Shown here: positions 34,231 through 45,766 of the stretch, one piece after another
How the letters are laid out: each line of letters opens with the position of its first letter
How positions within the stretch are numbered: position 1 is the stretch's first letter
DNA from: Allacma fusca
Taxonomy: Eukaryota > Arthropoda > Collembola > Symphypleona > Sminthuridae
Assembly: GCA_947179485.1 (NCBI GenBank)
Contig: OX359245.1
Coordinates: forward strand, 35,637,067-35,701,066
Direction of reading: 5' to 3'
DNA: 64,000 nt
Notes under the pieces: generated by a model
The model's input: only the letters and a program-made list of their open reading frames with translations
What the model was told of the DNA's origin: nothing
Database searches by the model: none
Made by a program: the position numbers and the translations under genes

Positions 34231-37200
34231 TTTTAAAGCCTTTTTAGCTAAAATTTGATGTTTAATAATCCAATATCTTCAGAAACATGTGACTGTCAAA
34301 ATTAACCTCAGTTTGCGTGTAGTACAAGGAATTTATGTTCAAGCAATTTGAACCAGGATGTTAAGTGATAATTGCTATTAATTATTATATCTTCAAATAA
34401 GAATAATTTTAATAATTACTTTGATGCTATAATTAAGAAGAGTAATATGTACTTTATTTTATTACGAAACAAGCTTGAGGTAGATAACAAACTCTTGATC
34501 CAAGTAGTACTCCAAATCCTGTTGTGCTGTTGTGCATGCTAAAATTTCAGTATAATAATAATTTTACTATAGACTTGGCTTTGGCATAATGCTCTTAGGA
34601 AAATGAATGAATTACAAAATCTTTAAAGATAATTTTTACAGACATTGGACATCCGGCACGAAGTCTGAAGACTTTGCCTCCACTAATTATATTATTATTA
34701 CAAGACACAAATAATTAGGAGGATTCAAAAAAATTATTGTACTAACATAAGAAAAAGTTGGACAAAAAAACAACTTGATAATTTTTTCCCATATACATAA
34801 GTTTTAACATTACTTTGACATTACAATATTGTCAGCATATACCTATAATGCTACTGCTTTATAGCAACAAGGAACATACACCCGTACAGCATACTCTTCC
34901 TATAAGATACTCCCTTCCAAGAGCATTTTCTCTACTGGGGCAAAAATATGAAGATACATTTCCATCCCTCACAAGCTAAATCCTCCTTTTTAAAATTCTC
35001 CAAAAATTATGTCCACGAGACGCATTTTCCCCTTAATTTAGGGATGCTCTTAGAACCAAAAGCCACATTAGTCAATGCAAGCACAATTATGTATAGATAT
35101 GTATACACAATTAGTAGTTTATGATATCAGTCTATCATTTTAAAGGGGCTCTTTCACCGTGTAACGTGACTCTGTAAGTGCTAGAGCGTTAGCCATTCAA
35201 ATGCTAAATTAGAGGTTATAAATTAATGGAGACTCAAAGTGCTAAACGTTATAAAAGCATGACAAAAAAACACGACGTGTTTTGTTACACAGCTCTCAAG
35301 TATTTCTCAAAATGCATAGGTAGGTACTATATGGTCATATATGACAACATTCAAAATGTCATTACTTCAGCACATAGCTTCAGCTTCCTCTCATGCAATT
35401 CACGCTTGGAAATGAGTCAATAATTCACACACTTTCCTTACATGCTCACATACATACAAATAATTATACATATATGTAGGTAATTATATGTATCTGCTAG
35501 AGTATACCCTCTGTGGGAAGGATCCCATTGGGAAAACGCTCAGCTCTGGAAATTATGACATTACAACAATCTCTACAGAATTATATAACATTGCAAAAAT
35601 GCAATGTACCATTTACAGGACTGTAAAAATTTATACTATCTCAAGTGTAATAATTCTTTGGAAAAGAGCTTTCTTTAGACTGCGCTACAGTCACAGAGAG
35701 GACCCACTGTAATAATTAATTAGGACTTCCAAGTGTAAACACCTACAGAATTACAAGCTTCAAAATATGACTCCCCTAATGCTCTAATGACAATGGGAAT
35801 AATTGAAGTAGACCCTATGAACTTGCTGCATGACGTGGAGAGGAGAACTCAATAACAAGTAATCCGTTTCGCCGTACATTTAAAATTACAAAATTGTTCC
35901 TTTAACTCTGGCTCTCACCATAATATCCACACGCCCGTAACATCCCAAAAGTCAGGACGTGCAAAGTACAAAGGAAGGGACAAGCTGTAAAAAAATGGCT
36001 GTTGTCCTTAATTGAACAAAAATAAACCCAAGTCTTACAGTACCCCAAAGATTAGTTATTACAGAGTGTGTATAAATATGTACTCTTTCTCTGCAACAAC
36101 AAACACCCCTCACAATATATCCCTAAAGCAAGCCTCTGTTTAAAAAGTAAAAATTAAAAGCGTGCTTACTTAAATTATTGCTCTCATAAGACACACTTTT
36201 ACCTTTGAGCCCAACCCCCTGAGCATCACATCAGTCCAAAAAAAATACAAATGCTTGGAAAATATGACAAAAACTCTACATTATAAATTCCAGCATAAAA
36301 GTTAAACGTATTTATACCAGTCGAACAACATTTATAAAATATTTCCAGTCAATTTTATGTTCCCTGACGGAAAGTCATTACAATGACACTCTCAACCCGC
36401 TCACCTTCCTCCTCTTTTGAAACGAAACACCCTTACAGTTACACATTCAATTTTTTTGTTGTTGCTGAATGCCCTCACTTGACAATTTGACTATTCACAG
36501 ACACATTTACATAAACATTAAACTCACAAAGCTTGGAAGTTCCAAAGTTCAGAATTGACAATGACTGGAATTATTTTTTCCCATATGAATATCTACTTCC
36601 ATTTACAATGAGCTAATAAATACACGTGTGTGGGAATTCTTTTTTTATTACTCGAATATTTTTAATTCATTGATGGATTACATAGATACAAGGGATATTT
36701 CACGTAATAATTATACAATGTATGAGTAGAAAGAGCTGTCCGAAGTCCGAAAGGAAGGGATAAAAGGCCTAGGTCAAGATCATCCCACTATCTCCTATTC
36801 TTCAGCATAGTAACCCAATCTTTCCGAATTAGCATTATGTATGTACATATACTATCTATATATGTAATCCCTGATAAAAAAAACAGGGCATGGGAAATAA
36901 TAAGTGACATTTTCCCCCCCTCTCTCTCTCTCTGCATGAACGTCCCAAGTGATACTTTGGCTCATTCATGAAATAAACAACGTGTCCAAATATGTACATA
37001 ATCCCAAGCAGATCAAAGTACGAACAGCCCCGTAATGTCATTTGTACGAACGAACATTATACAGAGGGAAATGTACAGTACTAACTTATATAATTATGTA
37101 AGTGCACCCTAAAAAAAACAAGTACATGCAACTGGAAACAGTGTATCCGAAGGGGATAAAAATGCAAACAAGAAATAAAAAAGTCTGCATTTACTTACTT

Positions 37201-39577
37201 ACAGCTAGAGGTATATAAAAAAAATAAAGTATCTCCGTACAAGTGTTCCGAGCAAATAAACATTGTGAGGAAGTATGCACGTTTATAGTAGTAACATTGG
37301 AGAATTAGCAGATGAGCTCACTCCTGACCTCAAGGTTAACACATGGTCCGAGGTATGGTACGAGACGTGGGAGAATCATTCGATAATATCGGCCAATGCT
37401 CACGTAAATGCATGTCATAGCATAGAACCCAAGTACATATACAAAGTACACTGAGGAGAGACATTGTGTATACTTAATGGAAGATCAAATCTATCTGTCC
37501 TAGTCCCAGGACATGGGACGTACATACAGGACATGTCTAATCTCGAGCTCAATGTATGTACATATGTATGTATATATGAGGAATGCATCCTCCCGGCATT
37601 TGCTCTTCTGGAGATAAACAGGCACTAAAGTCCCTGGTTCCAAAGTCTATGTTTAGTCAAAAAGCTATTTATCTATTTTTTTATCCTCCACGAACAAAAA
37701 CACATACACACAAATATGTACACACAGACTGCATAATAATTCCCAAGAGCCTGAGACTCCTGAGACAGGGAAATTGCTCAGTCACATTTCCCTTAGGTTT
37801 TGAAGGATGGAGACTCTGTCAGTATTGGATTTTTTTTTTGGTAATAATAATTATTGTCAAGTCGTCAGTTCTCCATGGATTTTGAGGACGTGGATGGTAC
37901 TCGAGGATTGCAATTGTGCATGGCAGACAACAAAATGCACTGGGATTATATGAAGAAAAAAAATTGTCCCATCCATATTGAGTATGTCTCAAGTCTTGCC
38001 TATCAATTAGGATTCTCTCTGTAGTAACAACGCTGACGTCCACTTCCATAATGCCTAAACGTCAGCAATTTTTTTTTCTCTTGGGTAACAAAACGCCCAA
38101 AGGAAAAAATGTATGAGACAGACTGTGTGCTCAGGAAATCTTGACTGTTTTTTGAAATCCACACGTTCCTGACATTCGAGGAAATTTGAAGAGTAAGACG
38201 TCAAAGTATGGGCTATATTACAGCAATGGGGCAGATACAATGATAGATGCATATGGGTTACCATATATGTACATACATATAGTCCTGGGCCTGTAAAAAC
38301 GGTTATATATACTGGTGACCCACAACTGTGGGAAAATTGGTCAAAAGTGAAATAATTGGTAGGAAGAGTAAGTTAATATGTGGGGTTCGTGAGGTGAGTT
38401 TTGTATCTATGTAAATAAATTTTCGATAATATGGTAAATGGTATAGGGATAGTTTTGCAATGAGGGAATTTAGCATATCTTGCAGGCTTCAAACTTGACA
38501 TATAATCATACGCTGTAGCTGCAACATGTATGAACACATACACAATAATAACAGCGTGTGGATGTGTAAACCAGTTTTTTTTTCGAATAGTAATGAGAGG
38601 TAGAGGGACGTGTGTGTGTGTGTGTGTGGATGTGTGTAAATACTGTATTTGAGAGAAGTGCGATGGAAATGAAAGACAAAGTGAAACATATTTGAGAGGG
38701 GAAAAAAATCCACACGTGAAATTTTTACTACATTTTGTACCCCAGGTACATAATCGTACCATGAGACGTGCATGATGAAACATGTGTTTGTATGTGTACG
38801 AAATCCATTGAGTTTCCTCACCGGCAAGTATGCATTGGAGAGAGTTCAAAGCTATGGGGAGATGTGGAGAAGAAATCACTTTAATAAACCCGTCCTGATT
38901 AGTTGTCAAGTTGGGGTAACTTATGCAATCCCATTAAACACAATAGGACCAAGTGTTTTGAGGAAATAACTCCTTACCTTGCTCTTTTCCTAATCTTTTC
39001 TCCGCTCCAATGTTGGTCAGAGTTGGGCAAGGGCAGAACGAGTTTTGACGCTCTATTGGTCTAGTTCCCTTAAATCAATCAATATAAATAGGTGTAGAAT
39101 CGATTATAATTCTTTGCTGTAGCATATTTAAGTTCAATGGATTTCCATTTGTTGGCTATTGCATAACTTCAGTTAATACAGTCCACTGACCCTGCAAGAG
39201 GCACCCTGATTTAATTGAATTCTCTTCTTGAGGGCGATAATACTTGGACCTACAGTTATGCCCTCAATTACTTTTTTTATTGGCTTTCGGGGTGATTGAT
39301 AGATAATATTATGCATTGTTTTGAGGCTTAAAAGCATATTCCGGATTGCAAATCCCGGAGGATATCAAATTAAATACAAAATTTATTTACTTTTAATAAT
39401 TTGAAATTACATATTTTAACTGCCAATAAACCTGTCCAAGGAAGAACCTGAAATCAAATTTCTAATATTTGGGTGAAAAAAAATGATTGACTAAAATATT
39501 TGAATCAATTTAATCAATTTGTGTCTACATTAACCACTAGATGGAGATGCGACGAGATTTTTAGAGGTAAAACAAAG
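34231..39577. other. Long gene-free stretch with microsatellites
   Basis: More than 5 kb without a supported gene. It contains a (CT)n run near 36919-36934, ATGTAT-type repeats near 37550-37578, and a (GT)n run at 38610-38628. It may hold distal regulatory sequence for the elongase downstream. Overlapping minus-strand frames at 38373-38909 are produced by the GT repeat and have no family resemblance. Confidence 0.4.
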
Positions 39578-39603
39578 CTGAAAATCACTAGTGTGATTTT
39601 CAG
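39578..39603. repeat. Perfect short hairpin
   Basis: Arms CTGAAAATCAC and GTGATTTTCAG are perfectly complementary around a TAGT loop. No flanking terminator-like or transposon features are recognised. Confidence 0.85.
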
Positions 39604-39778
39604 TGGTGTCTGGCTGTCCGATTGTCACGCTTCACGATAGCAATTTCAAAATAAATATTTTATCCGAAACTATACTCCACCGATTTCAGTCCAAATTGAA
39701 CTCATCCCAGACATTTTTATGTGACCCAGCCCTATCAAATTTGATTTTTGACATTTGAATTCAGTATCACGTCTGATG

Positions 39779-40208
39779 TAGTGGTCGGACTAGTTCAGTT
39801 TGGTTCGTAAAAAAAAGTTCAGTTAGCTATTCTTCGGTTCAGGTCAGTTCAGTTTCCTCTATGAACTGGAACTGAACTGAATATGTATATATTCAGTACG
39901 AGAGAGAGAGAGATTTTTTAAATAAGGGGTATACAGTTCTTTGTATCCCACTTTAATCTGATTTTAAATTTGTTCAATATAGTACTGTTCTAGCACTGCA
40001 AATGTAATCACATTTTACGTAGATATTCCTTGAAAAGTAACAGTAAGAGATCAGTTCAAACGATTCAGTTCAGTTCAGTTTTACGCTCGAACTGAAGCAT
40101 TCAGTTTAATTTCTGTATCGAACTGAACCAAAATTTATATGAACCAAACTGAACTGAACTGAACTGAACTGAAATTTTCAGTTTTGAACTGAACTGGTCC
40201 GACCACTA
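39779..40208. mobile_element. hAT-like MITE, GAACTGAACTG word family
   Basis: A 430-bp element with inverted termini TAGTGGTCGGAC(T/C)AGTTC. It is flanked by near-identical octamers GTCTGATG (39771-39778) and GTCTGACG (40209-40216), 7 of 8 matching. Both ends are arrays of CAGTTCAGTT/AACTGAACTG. A short (AG)n run lies at 39901-39913. It has no coding capacity. Confidence 0.85.
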
Positions 40209-40216
40209 GTCTGACG

Positions 40217-41583
40217 TAATCCTGTCCACCCACCCATGAACGTTCCTTAGAACTTTCCTTGAAATCATTACTCTCTTCGCTCCACTCCCCCAAAAACTCC
40301 AAATAATTATTTTTCACAAACAATTTTCATTTTCCATATTTAATTCCCTTATTTAATTCTCCCGCTTGCCCCACCCCAGAAACTCCAGAAAAACTCCTTC
40401 CTTCCTGCCCAACTCTGGCAATGCTGACCCACTCAAGCCCCTGCCTCACTATATCAAAGCAAAAGCGGCTCGCGGCTCACTCACAAAAATTGTAGGAACA
40501 ATTTCAGCCCATATACACTCCTACAATTTCTCATGTGTGTAGTGTAGAATGAATAATATGTCCTCACACATAAAATCCTACACATCACTATATACCCACA
40601 TATGTCATGCAAGACATTGTTTCGCCATAGACCTTTACACACGCCACACTGCCACAGCCATCTCGTTGCATCAAGCACATTAGATGTACCCAAAGACCCG
40701 CGAATGCCCAACTCTCCCGAAAGTAGGGTAGTTCGGGGCTAGGGCTGGGGCCGAAGAGAGTGAGACAGGCTCTGTCTGAGTTGAGACACAGCCCTAGCAA
40801 GGCAAGCAATAAGCTAAGCAAGCTAAAAGCAAGGAAGCCGGCTGCCTACCTCTGGAGTCTCCAGTTTCCATTTTTCTCAAAAGTCCATTGACTCACTCCA
40901 CTCACTCTCACACACACACACACATACATACACTTATACGCTCTCCCCTATACCTTATAACCCAAGGAATAGGGTAAAAGTGAAAGTAAAGAAGTCCCCG
41001 TCCCCGCGCTCCACACACACACACACACAGCTCGTCTGCTCTCTGCCTGCACTTCACATTAAACTTGATATATTTGTTGATTTCAGTCCTAATTACCTCT
41101 CAGTATTATTATTAATTTTGAAGGAGTGGGATCTCTCCTATTGTGAAATCATCCTCTCACACAATCCCATCCCTCCTCTTCATAATCATTGCCAGTGGAG
41201 ATCTCATCTCTTCAGTGTTGTCATTTACTCTCCAAGTGTTGGGGTGTGTGAGTCCCATTGTGTGTGTGAGTTCCTATTTTTGAAAAAAAAAACGTGTTTT
41301 TTCCCCGGATTTTTTTTTCGTGATTTCTACAAAACAAACAAACAAAAAAATAATCCTAGGATTTTATGTGTAGTGCTTTAATACATAGTCAAATAAAAAA
41401 AAATATACTTTATCAATACAAAAATCCTTGAATCCTTGAAGCTCTAGAATAATTGAGAGTTCGGAGTGAATAATAAAATTTTTGGAAGTTAGAAATTATT
41501 AAGGGATAATAATAGTCAAGAGTACTGTTATTAATTAAATTAGTCATATTTAAAATAAATAGAAAAAAATTATTGTTGTCAAA
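40217..41583 (+). promoter_or_regulatory. 5' region of the elongase gene
   Basis: This stretch is richer in GC than its surroundings (40380-40900) and carries (CA)n runs at 40911-40924 and 41017-41031. It is followed by about 550 bp of AT-rich leader directly before the elongase start. A CTGATTTCAG-like acceptor near 41080 might mark an untranslated first exon; I cannot confirm this. No TATA box or initiator is assigned. Confidence 0.35.
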
Positions 41584-44500
41584 ATGGTTGACATGCTCAA
41601 AATGAACTCGACCAATGTCTCGAGATATTTTAGTGACAATTGGCCGGATGTGAAGTCGGATTTTATACATGCATATGATTTTGAAGTTTTTGACATTCCT
41701 AAGTCTCGGTCCTTCATGATTGAGTATCGGTCTTGGGCGATTGGGATCTGTGCTGTGTATGTGGTGCTCATCTTTTACGGACAGGCTTGGATGAAATCTC
41801 GCCCTGCTTTTAGTCTCAAGACGACTCTCACGCTCTGGAACTCCTTCCTAGCTCTGTTCTCTATCTTTGGATTCCTCCGAGCTTTCCCGGAAGTCTACTA
41901 TTTACTCTCCCAGCCCAATGGACTCTATTTGGGAGTTTGCACTCAGTAATTTGAATTTAATAGATTATTTTGATGCATTAAAAAAAATTGGTTATGTTAT
42001 GTTACTTATATTATTTGAAAAAAATGTTTTGAAAAAAATTATTTGGGATGTTTAAAAAAAAAGGGGATATATATATATATATATGTATTTGATTAGTGTG
42101 CAGGTTGTTATGAGTAGACAGAAGGAAATACAGACTCTCGCTACTAGGGATGATTGAACAACAGAGAAACGACTTGATTTACTACTTTCAACTATACTTT
42201 GTTGGACTTGGTCCTTGGTCCCCGGCTCCGTGTCTAAATAAATAGTAGTAGATTATTTTTAAAGGATCAATTTTTTGTAAGTAGTATATAGTGTTTTTGA
42301 TGTACTTGATGGCGAGAGTTGACTGTATTTTGTGTCTGTGTATGTGTGTGTGTGTGTGTATGAGAAAGAAATTATTAGTTTAAGTGTGGTAGTCATGTAG
42401 GAGTCACTGTGTAATAATTAGGGTTAATTCTTATTACAGGTCTGGTGTGTAATGCTCTAATTAGTAGGGGAGCACTAATCTTTTTTTTTTTGCTGCTACT
42501 ATTGAGTAATGTTGAAAGGAAATATAAGCGGTTGAGTGGGTTAGAAGAGCAACTTTTAGTGTGGAGAGTGTCTTTATAAGGGAGTATAATAATAATTATT
42601 ATATGTGGGATATTAAATGGGACTGGTGTGTATTGTGTATGCAGTTATGTGAGGTTGGACGGGGGGAGGAGGAGATATTAATGAGTGTTAAAAATGACAT
42701 AAGGTGGAATATATTTCTGTCTGGAGAAAAAGAGTATGTGATGTTGTGAGGAGCTGTTTGGGGAGTTATGTATAATTATGTGTAGTTTGTGTACATGTAG
42801 GGTTGAATAGGTTGGAAGAGGAATATTTTAATAGAACATGCTGTCGTGGAATGTATTATAAAAAAAACAGGTATCTTATGTGGGGAGATTTACTTGTGGA
42901 GCAAGTAAGGCAGGTCAAGCCTTTCCTATACAGTATGTGTAGGGATAAATTAGAGGAGTTAGTTGATATTGCAATTTTATGACAGGATGGAATTTAGATG
43001 GGGTTTTTTATGTAATTTGAAACGTTTATGGAAGTAATAATTTTAATAATGTTAGTGTATTTGGGTTTTAAGTATAGGAGTAGATTAATATGTGGATCTT
43101 GGGGTATGCTCAATTGCATGTGTGATTTAATTGAAATTATTTTGGGGATTGACTTGCAAGTAACTATTGCTAGGTTTTTGTCCACGTGGATGTATGTAGT
43201 AATGAATGAATTTTAAGGAAGTTACAAATGAGCAGACCTGAGTTTGAAGTTTAGGAATATTGTCAAGTAGTGATATATTGGATTTATTAAATGTATAGTA
43301 CATGTGCTGTGGGATTTTTGGGATGTGATATTAATGGTTTTTAAAAATTAATTACAGCGAGCACCATAACTATGCTCTGGCGTTCTGGATCCTGATGTTT
43401 GCATGGTCCAAAATTGTGGAGCTGGGAGACACGGCTTTCATAGTATTGCGGAAGCAGAAGTTGATTTTCTTGCATTGGTAAGGGTTTTCTTTTTGAGGGA
43501 ATAATGAATTTAATTAAAATTATTGGGATCTCTCCCTGTTAAAAATCATTTGGAGAAGCTGGAGTTTAGTGGAATTATATGAGATATTTCTAGTGGCAGG
43601 GTATTTAACAGTATTGGCAGTGTATGTAGAAAGAACGTTGACAAATAAATGCTGTTGTAGGGAGGGCGGTTAAATGCTAAAAAGTGAGAGCACAAATAAA
43701 TATAGCTCTGTGAATAATTTATTTCTGGAATTTACTTACATTTTCAAGTTTGTTGAAGCCGGTGTTACATGAGATAAAGTTTTATTTAAATTATGGGTGG
43801 ATAAAAGTTTCGGGATATATATAAATAATTATGTAGTTGTTGATGTTTTGAGCCTAGCAGTGATAATTTGTGAGGAGAGGATGAGATAAGTGACTGGGAT
43901 TTTGAAGTAAGCTTTTAGTTGGAAGTCTGGGATGTGACGGGGTTTGATAATGGGAAAAACGCGAACTTAAGTATTGAATACTATTTGGGGATTTTGTAAC
44001 GCGTGCAGGTACCACCACATCTCGACCTTGCTCTTCACCTGGGTCCTGTATGAGGAGTATGATTCATCTGGGAAGCTTTTCGTTGTGATGAATTTGCTTG
44101 TTCATTCCTTCATGTACTCCTACTATGCTCTCAAGGTAATGTGGATTAGCTCTGCTCTTAAAGTCTGGAATTTCCCAAACACTAATAATTGGTTTTTTCT
44201 AATGTGCATGACAATAGCAACAATGGCCGGTTGAGCCACAATAGAAATTTTCTCTAACAAATTCAATGATTTTTTTTTATTCCAGTCTCTGAAGGTAGCT
44301 ATTCCGAGGAAGCTTGCTATGTCAATTACCACAATGCAAATCGCCCAAATGATCGCTGGTCTCGCGATCAATATTTATTCTCAGTATAAATTAGGTAAGT
44401 GGGATAAGTACGGGAATACCCGTGGGATTAATTCTAGTCAAGTGTTGAAAAGAATAAGATGGTCATATATACTTATATATTTATATATGATTAATTGTGG

Positions 44501-44653
44501 GATTTGGTTTGACTTGTAGAAAAGGGAGTTCCGTGCGGTCGATCCATCGACAGTGTGAGAATGGGACTGGGTCTCTACGGAAGCTTCTTCGTTCTCTTTG
44601 CCAACTTTTTCGTGAGGACGTATTTTGTGCAACGAAAGTCAAAATCTAATTAA
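41584..44653 (+). CDS. ELOVL6: ELOVL6-type very-long-chain fatty acid elongase
   Basis: Five exons, 41584-41945, 43358-43477, 44009-44135, 44286-44394 and 44520-44653, all GT-AG with consistent phases. They encode 283 residues, typical for the ELO family. The enzyme is a multi-pass ER membrane 3-ketoacyl-CoA synthase adding two carbons from malonyl-CoA; the ELOVL6 branch prefers C12-C16 saturated or monounsaturated substrates. Seen: [22 protein letters not shown] with the catalytic H160-x-x-H163-H164 box, [15 protein letters not shown], and the TTMQIAQM helix. The C-terminus is basic (QRKSKSN), consistent with ER retention. An N-terminal NST/NVS glycosylation site is present. The downstream ATG at 41593 is an alternative start. 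AATAAA at 44934 is a likely poly(A) signal. Substrate range is inferred from family. Confidence 0.93.
42066..42359. repeat. (AT)n and (TG)n microsatellites in elongase intron 1
   Basis: An (AT)n run lies at 42066-42084 and a (TG)n run at 42343-42359, inside the 1.4-kb first intron. Intron 1 (41946-43357) has no other recognised feature. Confidence 0.85.
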
Positions 44654-45341
44654 GACTCCCAATGAATGCATTTCCCTTTGTGTTTGTAAAAAAAATGTTC
44701 GTCTCATATGATTCAAGTTTCTGTACAGACAACCAGACGTGTTAAAAAACTGATATTACCTTAAGGACAAGAAACATTTGCTAATTTACCACATTGGGTG
44801 CTTGAGTTTGTTTTGTTTTGCAGACTATAGATATATACACTATTCCTCATTTACGTTCCCTTACAAATTATATATCTATTTTATTGCAATTGTTGTCTTG
44901 TAGCAACATTATTGTAAATGTCACAATTTTCCAAATAAATTGCCAACCATTATTTTGTTACTCTTACCGCCCTTCTAATTTCCCGTAGGCAACATGAAAG
45001 TTCCTCACATGCAAGGTACATACCTTGTACATCGCAGTTACACATACATACTTGCCTCACTGTCCTCATACCTTCATCACTTCATTGCACAACGGTCCTC
45101 AGTCCTGATATGTATGTAACATAGGTCAGTTGAAGCAAGACCATATAGTGAAAGAAATCTCGCTCACCTTCAATAAGCGTGTATAGTGTATCACGCTGAC
45201 AAAATTGGAACAGAATATAGTAAAAAGCAGGAAATATATTCATTTTCGATGCTGACCCCGTGTTTAAGACAAATATACGGTATAAATGATTTGCAAACAA
45301 TTACAAGGAAGCTGGGACAACAAACCCAGACAATAAAGACG
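44654..45341. other. 3' flank of elongase and spacer
   Basis: Contains the elongase 3' untranslated region to about 44960, then a spacer without a supported gene, up to the left end of the 5.5-kb transposon. Confidence 0.5.
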
Positions 45342-45766
45342 CCCCGAGTAGAAATTTTGGTCAGCGCACCGTTATTATACCGTTAAGGTTTAACGTCAAT
45401 TGGTCAGAATAACGTCCGGCTGTGACGTCCAGCTGAATACTATATGTCCGCTTAGATAACGACAGATGAGCGTCCATTCCTGACGAAAATATTACTTTAA
45501 AAAGCAACGTCGGATTTACGTCCAGATATGTCGTTTATAGAATGCAAAAATTTGACGTTATTTTTACATGATTATTACAGCTTCTATTTACTAAAAATTG
45601 TACTGCTCCACAAAATTATGAAAATTTACTCAGGAAGTGACTTAATGAAATCAAAGCAAGATTTTTTATTGATTTGAATTTTGTAATGTGTATTTTATTT
45701 TATTCAAATTAAATAGCACTCAAATAAAATTGGAAAAAATATATAAATTCGAATTAATCATCTGCA

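Noticed and set aside
38373..38909. 178-codon minus-strand frame
   Set aside because: It spans the (GT)n microsatellite, giving a Thr-His repeat; composition is not protein-like and overlapping frames are equally open.
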